Shown in pieces: positions 51,050-60,360 of a DNA stretch of 64,000 bases. Position 1 is the stretch's first letter. Every line of letters begins with the position of its first letter. The stretch lies in the NCBI RefSeq assembly GCF_947172395.1, contig NC_069099.1, forward strand, positions 15,071,740 to 15,135,739, in the 5' to 3' direction. This DNA comes from Bicyclus anynana. Its lineage: Eukaryota > Arthropoda > Insecta > Lepidoptera > Nymphalidae. The notes below the pieces were generated by a model that was not told the origin of the DNA, made no database searches, and saw nothing but the letters and a program-made list of their open reading frames with translations. The translations under genes and the position numbers were made by a program.

Positions 51050-51545
51050 TGTTTGTTGGCCTACACGAAACTGAGATTCTATGTAACAAATGTCATCCGG
51101 TGCTTAGACACTGACAACCCTTCGTGAATATCATACAGTAGGTATATGACAATTAAAGCCGTGATAGCCTAGTGGATATGACCTCTGCCTCCGATTCCGG
51201 AGGGTGCGGGTTCGAATCCGGTCCGGGGCATGCACCTCCAACTTTTCAGTTGTGTGCATTTTAAGAAATTAAATATTACGTTTCTCAATCGGTGAAGGAA
51301 AAACATCGTGAGGAAACCTGCATACCAGAGAATTATCTTCATTCTCTGCGTGTGTGAAGTCTGCCAATCCGCATTGGGCCAGCGTGGTGGACTACTGGTC
51401 TAACCCTTCTCATTCTGAGAGGAGACTCGAGCTCAGCAGTGAGCCGAATATGGGTTGATTACGACGAGGTATATGACATTTGTCAGTTGATTTCATGTTT
51501 ATTTTAATGGGTAGTTAATAAAGACTTAATTAGTGAATAGACTAA
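51050..51545 (+). repeat. Repeat S, copy 2, interrupted by SINE-A
   Basis: Left part CTACACGAAACTGAGATTCT, GTCATCCGGTGC, CATACAGTAGGTATATGACA; right part after the SINE: GACATTTGTCAG, TCATGTTTATTTTAATG, TTAGTGAATAGACTAATA. The continuous version is at 21405-21560. Confidence 0.6.
51152..51466 (+). mobile_element. SINE-A, full length, 12-bp target duplication
   Basis: Head with TAGCCTAGTGG (box A) and GGTTCGAATCC (box B), complete body, GGGTTGATTACGACG tail. AGGTATATGACA occurs on both sides (51140-51151 and 51467-51478). The related unoccupied sequence at 21405 shows the pre-insertion state. Confidence 0.93.
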
Positions 51546-51553
51546 TAAATAAT

Positions 51554-51799
51554 ACTAGCGGACGCCTGCGACTTCGTCCGCGTGAAATTCAGTTTTTCAC
51601 AAATCCTGCGGGAACCATGGATTTTTCCGGGATGGGATTTAGTCTATGTATTAATCCAGATTAAAATCTATTTCCATTCCAAATATTAGCCAAATCGCTT
51701 CAGTAGCCGCAGCGTAATCGAGGAACAGACATACTTACATACTTACACACTTACACACATTCACACTTACACACAAACTTTCGCCTTTATAATATTAGT
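51554..51799 (-). mobile_element. Helitron-like element, type D1
   Basis: After A: CTAGCGGACGCCTGCGACTT, CGTCCGCGTGAAATTCAGTT, CAAATCCTGCGGGAACCATG, then TTCCATTCCAAATATTAGCC, a TTACACAC tandem tract at 51725-51778, and TTTCGCCTTTATAATATTAG. 3' hairpin intact. Confidence 0.74.
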
Positions 51800-52611
51800 G
51801 TGAAGTGTGATTTTTTTTAAAGTAAAGTGAACCTAATTACTATTGTTTAAAGTTCACTTTACATCGAAGTTAGTGGTTTAGATCCTAATCCATGTATAAA
51901 AGGGCATAATAGTCTGTCATCCAGATATTTGTAAGTTCTTTTCGGGATGATACTAACACGACATACAAAAGTTCTGAGAAGATACCAAAGCTACGTCTTA
52001 TTTGTTTTGTACATAAAGGAATATTTCAAATACCTATCAAATTCAGTTCCATCATACGTTAGTATCAACAAAGAGATAAAACAATAGGTTCTTTACGAAT
52101 GGTTTGGTTTCAAAGAGGGCTTTGTGTCGATAACGATATTTTACGCATTAGATAAGACAATTGTGCACTGAATACGATCTGAAGTCGGAATTAAAATAAT
52201 AAAAATATATATAGGTGTATCTGGTCAATATTTAGATAATACTAAATTATATAAATGCTAAGAGGAACTTTTGAATGCTGATCAGAGACCAAAATCGCAA
52301 TGTTTTTTCATTGTGTTATGCTACATTAAATATTTCATAACTCAATTCTAATTTAGCCTTCAATGTCGTTAGCGTATGTTTTTTTTAGAAAAGTAATATT
52401 TTAATATATTATTGTTACACCTGAATTTTAGTCGAAAATAGTCACCTACAAAATTTCGTAGGATGCGCTTCTTACGTATAATACGATTTTAGCAAAATAT
52501 GAAGAACATGCTAAGTAGGTACACACTGGAAGAACTGTCCCATGTCCTGAGGTATAGGGATATGCCACAGATACATACATTATCCCATTATATTATTATA
52601 TAGTTTACTTT
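51800..52611. other. Spacer
   Basis: Nothing recognised. GTGAAGTGTG... and AAGTTCACTTTACATCGAAG near 51800-51870 form a weak inverted pair (AAAGTGAAC / GTTCACTTT). Confidence 0.35.
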
Positions 52612-52790
52612 CCCACTGCCTCGTTGGTCTTGTGCTTAGCAATATCACAAGGTCCTGGGTTCGAGACCTGGGCTGTGAAAAAATTTGTATTTTTAATTTA
52701 GTTAAAATTCTCTTAAAAATTGTTAGAAAGTGCTTGTAGCGTTACACTCTCAGCGGGTACGTTAAGCCGTTGGTCTTGATCATTACTATT
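52612..52790 (+). mobile_element. tRNA-like SINE, family G
   Basis: CACTGCCTCGTTGGTCTTGT, GCTTAGC and GGTCCTGGGTTCGAGACCTG (box B GGTTCGAGACC) form a tRNA-like head; then T- and A-rich body and GTTACACTCTCAGCGGGTAC, GTTAAGCCGTTGGTC. The tail has relatives at 45225. Box A is weak, so this is a third, less well preserved SINE family. Confidence 0.6.
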
Positions 52791-53017
52791 AATTTCTGAT
52801 ACTTAATGGTTGTTAAAGAGTTTAAAATTATCACTCTCAACCTCCCAACCCGTATTCGTAACCCACCCACGGGTCCAAGCTCCATAAACCCTCTTCTATA
52901 CGGAGGTAGTCCTGGTTCTGTAAACAGTAAAATAGACTGTGAGTCCATTTCCTTTGAGTTTTCAAAATTATAATGTTTGGACTTTGTAGTCAATAATACA
53001 CACACAACTACGATTCA
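52791..53017. other. Spacer
   Basis: Antisense 87-codon frame at 52742-53005 overlaps the SINE tail; no gene called. Confidence 0.3.
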
Positions 53018-53200
53018 TCTATACTAATATTATAAAGAGGTAAAGTTTGTGGTATTGTAGAGCTAATCTCTGGATCTACTTTGAATGTTTTTTTTACCAT
53101 TAGAGAGCCACGTTATTTGTGAGTGTCATGGGTTACATTTGGTTGTTGTATTCCCAAGGGAATGCGAACTACGCGGGTATAACCGCAAGGCGTCGGCTAG
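53018..53200 (+). mobile_element. Helitron-like element, type D2, complete
   Basis: TCTATACTAATATTATAAAG after A; 3' end GGGTATAACCGCAAGGCGTC, GGCTAG before T. Inside AGCTAATCTCTGGATCTACT and GAGTGTCATGGGTTACATTT. 183 bp. Confidence 0.74.
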
Positions 53201-53244
53201 TATCTTATAATCCCTTACGAAGTTACAATGAAATTAATTTTAGA

Positions 53245-53545
53245 TAATACCAACGATATTTTATACTAGAGATAGGCCACTAGCGCATCAAACCTGAGGC
53301 GGACAAATGTGCATAATTGTCTTAATTTCTTTAAGTCGCTTATTAAACTTTGAAAGTTATTTAAACACCTAAATATTGTCTACAATGTCGAGTTATGTGT
53401 TTAGGAAGTGTAAAAACTATACATGTATAAATATAAAATGTAAGTAAATACAAAATTGTGCATATGTGAAGTGAAGTCGCTAAATTCAGATCACTTTTTG
53501 CGGTGTTTTTTTAGGCACGTAACATATCTATAGTATAAAATAATC
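53245..53545 (+). mobile_element. Family K repeat, copy 2
   Basis: AACGATATTTTATACTAGAG through ACAATGTCGAGTTATGTGTT to GCACGTAACATATCTATAGT, ATAAAATAATCATTG; parallels 21005-21320 with scattered changes. Confidence 0.65.
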
Positions 53546-53749
53546 ATTGGGTAATACGAACTTCATCGGGTCATCTAGTTATTATAAAAAAACTCAATAG
53601 AGCATTAAAAAGTCACTTAGCCATGCAAAAAGCTGAAGGAACCCTTTCTTTCTTACAAATTGAGAGGAAAGTTGCAGAAAATGGAGCTAGGAATCTTTCA
53701 ATTGAGTCGAGTCGGCCTAATTGTCTGAGTCGGCGTTAATAGCCCCACT

Positions 53750-54557
53750 CTATCCTCGCAATTAATTTCATGATCATGTTTTAACAATGAATTAACGCGT
53801 TTCATGATTTTGTTATGTCATAATCATGTTTATTTAATGTTGTGAAAACCATAGAATCAAAATAAAAAATTCATACCGCTATTTCTTTCATTGTCACATA
53901 CAACAAACTTGGAACAAGATAGCGTAAGTTCGGTTTGCTTACAAGAAGACGAGTCTAATGAAGATGACAATGAGCCGTTGAAGAGTGTAACACTCCTCTC
54001 CCAGCGCGCGATGCGGGCAGCTGTGCGGATCCGCTGTTGCGGATCACTAGTTTCGAACCAATACGGGGCCCTTAATCAAGAGCTGGTTCTTGCAACGCGG
54101 TACGAAAACTGTCATCATCCCTATTACGTAAAAGTAGGTATAATTCATGAAAAATGCTCTATATGCCCTAAATCATTTCATGATCATGTTTTAACAATTA
54201 ATTAACGCGTTTCACGATTTTTCTCGTTTCGTGTAACCATCATGTTTATTTAATGTTACGTAAACTAGAGAATCGGAATGTAAACTTCGTACTTATCGAC
54301 ATAAAAATACAACCTTCTTGTATTAATTACGTTAAAAGTATGTACAATTCATGGAAAATGTTCTCCATACCCATTTGCAATTAATTTCATATTCATTAAC
54401 GCACTCAATGATTTTATTCGCGCTACAATCATATTTATTTTATTTTATGAAGAGTGGAAATTCAGAATGAGAAATACATAATTACATATGTATGTATTTA
54501 TTTATCAAAACACTGTTTCAATGCTAAATTATGTAAAAGTAAGCATACATTACATAC
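53750..54557 (+). repeat. ~203-bp tandem repeat array
   Basis: ATTACGTAAAAGTAGG at 54123, ATTACGTTAAAAGTATG at 54327 and ATTATGTAAAAGTAAGC at 54528 start successive units (spacings 204 and 201). Each unit contains CAATTAATTTCAT...ATTAACGC and TCATGTTTATTT-like blocks; an earlier unit (53752-53880) has CATGATCATGTTTTAACAAT and lacks the head. The last unit is cut after ~30 bp by a SINE-A. Confidence 0.7.
53891..54205 (+). other. Unrecognised 104-codon frame within the array
   Basis: Begins at TTG in one unit of the tandem array and ends in the next. The middle section (53940-54105), which is not part of the repeat, encodes DESNEDDNEPLKSV and RAMRAAVRIRCCGS and has a more coding-like composition. 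ACTGTCATCATCCC at 54108 is identical to the family E terminus. I cannot name it; possibly captured foreign sequence. Confidence 0.25.
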
Positions 54558-54797
54558 AGCCGTAATAGCCCAGTGGATATGACCTCTCCCATTCTGGAGG
54601 GTGTGGGTTTGAAACCTATCCGGGGCATGCGCCTCCAACTTTTCAGTTGTGTGCATTTTAAGGAATTAAATATCACGTGTCTCAAACGGTGAAGGATAAA
54701 CATTGTGAGGAAACCTGCATACCAGAGAATTTTCTTAATTCTCTGCGTGTGTAAATTAAGCCTAATTGAAATAAATGAAATTTGAATTTGAATTTAA
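54558..54797 (+). mobile_element. SINE-A 5' part with a different tail
   Basis: Head TAGCCCAGTGG (box A) and GGGTTTGAAACCTA (damaged box B), body to TCTCTGCGTGTGTAAA, then instead of the SINE-A 3' end it continues ATTAAGCCTAATTGAAATAA, ATGAAATTTGAATTTGAA, a LINE-like tail also seen at 210-240. Confidence 0.75.
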
Positions 54798-54819
54798 TTA
54801 TATGATGTCAACCCGTCTC

Positions 54820-55152
54820 CGATACAGGCACGTAACATATCTAAAACTATAAAATATCATTGATCTCACTCATTGGCAAGCACCATTCACTTCACGGGCC
54901 ACGCAAACGCGGGCTTGTTAACTAATTTGTTTAAACAGCTGATTTATTCCGCCATTTTGGAACATATTTTGTCGAACAATTGCTACACCGCTGAACGACG
55001 CGCGGGTCCATTAGCGTCCAAACGTATTGACGTCCGGACACTAATGGGCGCCACAGCATTGTGTCCACTGTAATGGACATTGGACGCACAAATATTGAAT
55101 GTCGACCTGCTTATAGTCAGAGAGCTAGTCTATATAGTTATAAGTCTAATTT
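54820..55152. other. Spacer with family K end fragment
   Basis: 54826-54860 (GGCACGTAACATATCTAAAA, CTATAAAATATCATTG) is a family K terminus. The rest, including GTCCATTAGCGTCC and GTAATGGACATTGGAC, is unassigned. Confidence 0.35.
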
Positions 55153-55255
55153 ACCAGCTCACTACAGTGCCAGACCTCCCTCCATATAGCAGAGGGTATA
55201 GAGCTTAGAACCATCACGTTGCTTCAATAAGGATTGGTGGGCTTAGCGTGTTGTT
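55153..55255 (+). repeat. Family H repeat
   Basis: CCAGCTCACTACAGTGCCAG, GAGCTTAGAACCATCACGTT, GCTTCAATAAGGATTGGTGG. Related to 28783-28900. Confidence 0.45.
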
Positions 55256-55307
55256 AATTTCATTAACGACCACTATTGGATGTTAATCATAATGACTAAC
55301 ATCTGAT

Positions 55308-55430
55308 GACTGCCTGGAAGAAATCGCTACGTAGCGATAAGGCCGCCTTTTGTATCCTGTATTACATTTCTGTCTTATTATTTGTTTCTTCTTATGTTGT
55401 GGCGTACAAATAAAATGTAAGTAACTATAA
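55308..55430 (+). mobile_element. LINE 3' tail (family F, copy 2)
   Basis: GACTGCCTGGAAGAAATCGC, perfect 16-bp palindrome ATCGCTACGTAGCGAT, AAGGCCGCCTTTTGTATCC, TTGTGGCGTACAAATAAAAT. Same order as 22373-22497. Confidence 0.55.
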
Positions 55431-55440
55431 TGTAAGTCTA

Positions 55441-55610
55441 TCTATACTTATAATAAATCTATAGAGAGGTCAATTCTGAATATGAAATATTTTTCCAAAA
55501 TAACTATAAGGGGCTGATTAGTGATCGATACTGATGCCAACTTTGCAGTCAGTAAAATTTTTGTCTGTCTGTCTGTATGTTATAGAAACAAAAGTACTCG
55601 ACAGATAAGC
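55441..55610 (+). mobile_element. Helitron-like element, type D6, 5' part
   Basis: TCTATACTTATAATAAATCT after A, AGAGAGGTCAATTCTGAATA, TTAGTGATCGATACTGATGC, GTCTGTCTGTCTGTATGTTA, TAGAAACAAAAGTACTCGAC. 3' end not found. Reverse counterpart at 14870-15082. Confidence 0.5.
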
Positions 55611-55699
55611 GGTGAGCCGTCCCAAATAAAAGGAAACTCACAACATCGTGATACTAACTCCGGTTTCTCACAGATTTAGATACAATGAATACGCGTGTA

Positions 55700-55815
55700 T
55701 TTCTTTCTTTCAGTGTTAGATAGCCCATCTACTGAGGAAGCCTATAGGCTATATATTATGCCCATATTCCTACGGAAACGGGCACCATGCGGGTGAAACC
55801 GCGCGGCGTCAATTA
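55700..55815 (+). mobile_element. Helitron-like type D2, 3' part
   Basis: CAGTGTTAGATAGCCCATCT, CATATTCCTACGGAAACGGG, CGGGTGAAACCGCGCGGCGT, CAATTAGT. 5' end missing. Confidence 0.6.
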
Positions 55816-56623
55816 GTCTACTAATATGCTGAGCTGCGGTCTTTTTTTGACCTGTCGTTACAAGAGTACGTAAACATTATTACCCTATGCCCGACAACCC
55901 GCTTCGCAATAGCGTGGTGAGTCTAAGCTTCATACCTGCTATCCAATAAGAAAGGAGACCAGTGGCGTGCACTTCATACAAGCATTAAAAGACTGCATAC
56001 CCAAACAAATTTTCCACTGCATATTTTCCCGGTTTGGTTAAATCGTAAACTAGTGCATACCCTGATCAATAACCTTAGGCACGCCGCTGAAGAAGACTTG
56101 GTTAGAGCGGGTCATTAAAATAGGCAAAAATTAAAATTAATAATGTTATTATATGACTAAGATAAAGGTAGCTTAAATTTTCAATTTTTAAATCGAGCTT
56201 ATTCCTTAAACTAGTACAATAATTAATATTAATATAATAAAATTCCGCAAAAACGTCTGTTTGCATTAAAAAGAACATTCAAAATTAAAACTAAATCTTA
56301 CTTTGCCTTCAGAGGCAAGCTATGGACTGCGAACCTAATTAGTGTAATCTGAACCCTTAGCACGAGGTAGCAGTTGAATGTGATCGACGATGGCTTTCGA
56401 ATATAAAACTTATTCCCTATCCCTAGTAACCTATAAAAAAGACACAAAAAGTAATGAGAACGGCTCGAACGTCACGAGCATACTGAAGCCGACCGGCCGA
56501 CGAGTGCCTTATATCGCAAGGCATTCCCGCCAACTGATCGCTACCACTCTCTAAATCCCTACTCTTTACGAAACAGTAGCCAAGCCAAGCCCTTATTATC
56601 AGGGCATGTTAAATGAAAGTTTT
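55816..56623. other. Spacer with antisense family H fragment
   Basis: Bases 55898-55965 (CCGCTTCGCAATAGCGTGGT, GAGTCTAAGCTTCATACC) are antisense family H-like. The remainder, to 56623, is unassigned. Confidence 0.35.
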
Positions 56624-56940
56624 GACGGCCTCTGTGGCGCAGTCATATGCGCGATGGATTTCAATACGGAGGTTCTGGGTTCGATCCCCGGCTGGGCCGG
56701 TTGAGGTTTTCTTAAATGGTTCAGGTCTGGTTGGTGGAAGGCTTTGGCCGTGGCTAGTTATCACCCTACCAACAAAGACGTACCGCCAAGCGATTAGCCG
56801 TTCCGGTAAGATGACGAATAGAAACCGAAAGGGGTATGGATTTTCATCCTCCTATCAAGTTAACCCGCTTTCATCTTATATTGTACTTACCATCAGGTGA
56901 GATTGTAGTCAAGGGCTAACTTTGTAAGAAAAGGCTGGTA
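56624..56940 (+). mobile_element. SINE-B, full length
   Basis: GACGGCCTCTGTGGCGCAGT (box A TGGCGCAGT with a damaged end), GGGTTCGATCCCCGGCTGGG (box B), GGTTGGTGGAAGGCTTTGGC, GACGTACCGCCAAGCGATTA and CAAGGGCTAACTTTGTAAG. Tail shows a few deletions. Confidence 0.88.
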
Positions 56941-57265
56941 AAAACGGCTCGATTGAACGCTCGCAACTCACACTAGGGCCGCTGTAGCCTAATGAAAAAT
57001 AAATATTCTTATTACAACCACGCTAATGGCTACTAAAAACTTTTGGCCGAACAACATTAATTAATGGATCCTAAAACATTTATCTTTCATCAAAGAAACT
57101 TTTTACACTTACCACTGGGATAGATTAAAAATATTCGTCAATAGTTTTTTTATAATTAGACTTTATCATACCTACATAAAACGTACGTACTTTATTTTGC
57201 TATTCTATTTTTTTCCATTTTATTGTATTAATTTGGTAGATATTCTTTGTAGTTACGATTTAGCG
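56941..57265. other. Spacer
   Basis: Nothing recognised. Confidence 0.3.
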
Positions 57266-57444
57266 CAGGCGTCCACTTATCCGCATCGTATGTATCGGAC
57301 GTATCGCATCAAACGAATTTTAGTATTCATATAGAATCATACAAGTGCGTCCACTGATCCGCATCGTGTGGATCGCAACGAATTTACGTAAAATTAAAAA
57401 TCCGTTTGATACGATGCGTCCGATAGGTGCCATGCGGATCAGAG
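57266..57444. mobile_element. Inverted-repeat element M, copy 1
   Basis: TATCCGCATCGTATGTATCG, GACGTATCGCATCAAACGAA on the left; TCCGTTTGATACGATGCGTC, CGATAGGTGCCATGCGGATC on the right (several mismatches). A third related block, GATCCGCATCGTGTGGATCG, lies between them, and a relative is at 62985-63195. Confidence 0.6.
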
Positions 57445-57529
57445 TACTATATTCATTGCACTGTGTATTCGGTACCACTGACTTGAGTCGTTAAGACTGT
57501 TTGTCTGTTTATACATTAAGTATTTATGT

Positions 57530-57825
57530 AAACCCATATTCGGCTCACTGTTGAGCACCAGTCTCCTCTCAGAATGAGAGGGGTTAGGCCTTAGTCCACC
57601 ACGCTGGCCCAATGCGAATTGGCAGACTTTATACACGTAGAGAATTTAGAAAAAATCTCTGGTATGCAGGTTTCCTCACGATGTTTTTTATTACCGATTG
57701 AAACACGTGATTTTTAATTTCTTAAAATGCATATAACTGAAAAGTTAGAGGTGCATCTCTGGACTGGATTCCAACCTACGCCCTCCGAATTGAAGGCCGA
57801 GGTCATATCCACTGGGTTATCATAT
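57530..57825 (-). mobile_element. SINE-A, full length, antisense
   Basis: AAACCCATATTCGGCTCACT, GAATGAGAGGGGTTAGGCC, CAGGTTTCCTCACGATG, GGACTGGATTCCAACCTACG (box B decayed), GAGGTCATATCCACTGGG. Confidence 0.86.
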
Positions 57826-57841
57826 GGGTTAATGATCATAG

Positions 57842-58133
57842 ATGCCATGGAATATGGGTAGGCCTTTGGTGTGGGACGCGACTTGCATAGACACCCTTGC
57901 GCCTTCACATCTTCCTGGCACGATGGAATGTGTGGACGCTGCTGCTGCATCAGCAGAGTACTCGCTTTCTTTTCAAAGAAATTGCAAAGCGTTTAATCGA
58001 CGCCTCCCGTGACCAGAAGGCTGGCCTATATTTAGGCCAAAGAATTAGTATTGCCATACAACGTGGCAATACTGCCAGCCTTCTGGGCACTTTACCAATA
58101 ATCGTCGATTCGGACGAATTCTACGACGCCTGA
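57842..58133 (+). pseudogene. LINE C-terminal coding remnant
   Basis: Two in-frame blocks in different frames. 57842-57960 reads PWNMGRPLVWDATCIDTLAP, SHLPGTMECVD; 57966-58133 reads FLFKEIAKRLIDASRDQ, RISIAIQRGNTASLLGTLP and ends at TGA. I recognise both blocks (VWDATC.DTLAPSHL and LFKEI.KRL...QRISIAIQRGN.ASLLGT) from the C-terminus of arthropod non-LTR retrotransposon proteins; the stretch normally between them is deleted and the frame is shifted at the join. The exact clade is not certain. It lies between two opposite SINE-A copies; the downstream AT-rich region to ~58790 is probably its 3' UTR. Non-functional. Confidence 0.72.
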
Positions 58134-58172
58134 GTTTTTAGAAATAATTAAAATTTAGTATATTTCCTTTTT

Positions 58173-58498
58173 GAGAGCAGCAAAGCAAGAGCAGTGATAG
58201 CCCAATGGATATAACTTCTGCCTCCGATTCCGGAGGGTGTGGGTTCGAATCCGGTCCGGGGCATGCACCTCCAACTTTTCAGTTGTGTGCATTTTAAGAA
58301 ATTAAATATCACATGTCTCAATCGGTGAAGGAAAACATCGTGAGGAAACCTGCATACCAGAGAATTATCTTAATTCTCTGCGTGTGTGAAGTCTGCCAAT
58401 CCGCATTGGGCCAGCGTGGTGGACTATTGGCCTTATCCCTCTCATTCTGAGAGGAGACTCGAGCTCAGCAGTGAGCCGAATATGGGTTGATGACGACG
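58173..58498 (+). mobile_element. SINE-A, full length, 13-bp target duplication
   Basis: ATATTTCCTTTTT flanks at 58160-58172 and 58499-58511. Between them: an extra ~18-base 5' segment (GAGAGCAGCAAAGCAAGA), then the head with TAGCCCAATGG (box A, one change) and GGTTCGAATCC (box B), and a complete body ending GGGTTGATGACGACG. Inserted in the presumed 3' UTR of the LINE remnant. Confidence 0.93.
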
Positions 58499-58511
58499 AT
58501 ATTTCCTTTTT

Positions 58512-58800
58512 AATTTTATAATATGTAGTTATAGATAGTTACGTAGTTTTAATATTATTGTAATTTTTTTTTTTAAATTTAAATGACGATTTATGTGTAT
58601 TATATGTTTACATAATTATATCCATATTTGTCGACACCCTTAACTTACGCTTATTCACTTTGAGGGTAAATAGTGATGTGTGTATGTTTGAATATATTTA
58701 TCAAGTTATGTAAAAAAAATTATAATTTCATTTAAGTAGTTTAATTATTGTTATATATATTTATAAAATAATTCTAATATATTTCATAATAAAATAAAGA
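58512..58800 (+). mobile_element. Probable LINE 3' UTR continuation
   Basis: AT-rich, stop-filled sequence following the LINE coding remnant across the SINE-A, ending near ATTTCATAATAAAATAAAG, a polyadenylation-like end. Assigned by position only. Confidence 0.35.
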
Positions 58801-58819
58801 ATGACATGAAATGAACAAA

Positions 58820-58900
58820 AAGCCTTCAGCATTCAACCGGCATATCTCGCTAGTAAATTCCCAGCGAGCATCCACACTGCTACACATCTCAAAGGAAGTA
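58820..58900 (+). repeat. Shared segment W, copy 2
   Basis: CAGCATTCAACCGGCATATC, CGCTAGTAAATTCCCAGCGA, GCATCCACACTGC parallels 26210-26285. Antisense, the surrounding 58774-59067 is open for 97 codons, with no recognised motif. Confidence 0.4.
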
Positions 58901-59217
58901 ACTCCAATCCACATGAAACGATATTCCGGGGATATTTTTGCGACATATTTTGCAAACTCGTAATGGCTGTTTGTTGTTTGAAAATTCCCTCGCCCCCGAG
59001 GTAATGTCAGATTTGTGCCGAAAAAATAAAATTTCGCGATTATATCTTCCCATCGGCTTCGGAGCATGATTTGAATCTCAACTTTTTTGTAATGTTTACG
59101 AACTCCGATTTATGTTTATTGAATATTTTTTTTGCCGATAATATTTTGTGTTGGAACTGAGGTTTATAATCTTTTGGATGTCGATTAAAAAGATGGCAAA
59201 GCTACATTTATATTAGG

Positions 59218-59276
59218 ACTAGCGGACGCCCGCGACTTCGTCCGCGTGGGATTCAGTTTTTCACAAATCCCGCGGG
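59218..59276 (-). mobile_element. Helitron-like type D1, 3' end only
   Basis: CTAGCGGACGCCCGCGACTT, CGTCCGCGTGGGATTCAGTT, CACAAATCCCGCGGG, then an abrupt switch to RTE LINE sequence. Confidence 0.7.
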
Positions 59277-59393
59277 CTGACTGAGCTGTGTCAGTGACTT
59301 TGGTTCGTCTGCGGATCTCCTCTTTTCGGATTCGATCATGCAGAGAAACACCAAGCATAGCTCGCTCTATCGCCCGCTGTGTGAGTATAATTA
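59277..59393 (-). mobile_element. RTE-type LINE internal C-terminal fragment
   Basis: Minus strand reads RAIERAMLGVSLHDRIRKEE, IRRRTKVTDTAQSA in one frame, the segment before GRPPTRWTDDI in RTE-type RTs. It is fused directly to the Helitron end so that the frame continues through it. Confidence 0.75.
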
Positions 59394-60217
59394 TTATCAT
59401 TTCAGCGATTGTGCGCTGAAATTATCCGTACGTTTGTTTCATCATACTATATTTAACTTGTAAGAAAAAGTGAGCTAGTAAAAAGTGTTTTGCGTTTTCA
59501 TTTTTCGTATAAATGGCTAGAATCTAGAATTACCTTCCAAAGTATCTGTTTCCTCATAACTATAACTTAACATTTTTAAGAATGAAGAAAAAAGCATCAG
59601 CTAGGCAATCATGTTCCACCCTGTATAACCCAAGTGGTGAAAGTTATTTATTTAAGTAATATTCAGCCCTTCGGACTCTAAATATGAAGCCACAAAACAG
59701 AGCACGTCAGAACTGCGGTCAAATCGGACGTTTGATGCGGTTAATGGAGATGTTCAGAAAATAGGCAACTAATTTTCCCACCGACACCTTTCATGAAACA
59801 GGCGCACTGTTCGGCATATACCTATTTAAGGCTGCTTCGAGTTGCTACGAGCTGCTACGAGTATGAACAATGGGTATTTTTGTAGAAATTTTCGTGATAG
59901 AGTTTGTTTAAGGTTGTTTCTGTGTTGTTTTTTAACTAATTTAATTATTTTTTTAATTTATCACTAATTTAAGAACAAAACTGTTAGTGTTGGGAAATTG
60001 TGGCCTATTATAAAAGTAAGCATTATTTAAAGTTACATAAATATAAACAATAATTAAAATAAGTTGGACAATTGATATTTTGTGACACACATCAATTTGG
60101 GGTAAATTGTTAAAATTGGATAAAAACGAAATTATTAAGGCAATAAAAAAATTGCAGGTTTATTGTAGAGTCAATTCTGTTTTTCAAACACAGAAAATTT
60201 TTCATAAATTTTTTATT
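59394..60217. other. Spacer
   Basis: No recognised element. CACCCTGTATAACCC at 59617 resembles a TIR start of TA-target elements but lacks a partner. Confidence 0.35.
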
Positions 60218-60360
60218 TGCGGTATTGCAGGGGGTATCCCTAGATGTACTAAACCGATTTAAAAAATGCTTTTACCTTTGTAAAACCACGTTATTTGTGT
60301 GTGTCATAAGCTACATTTCATCTCCGTATTATTACAGGAACAGGAACTACTCGGGTGAAA
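60218..60360 (+). mobile_element. Helitron-like type D2, diverged
   Basis: GCGGTATTGCAGGGGGTATC, CCTAGATGTACTAAACCG, CACGTTATTTGTGTGTGTCA, GGAACAGGAACTACTCGGGT. Both ends decayed. Confidence 0.5.

Noticed and set aside
53891..54205. Host exon
   Set aside because: No ATG start, no visible splice-site pairing that I can support, frame begins and ends in tandem repeat units; left as an unrecognised frame.
57714..57950. Antisense frame overlapping the LINE remnant
   Set aside because: Combination of SINE-A and the complementary strand of the LINE coding relic.
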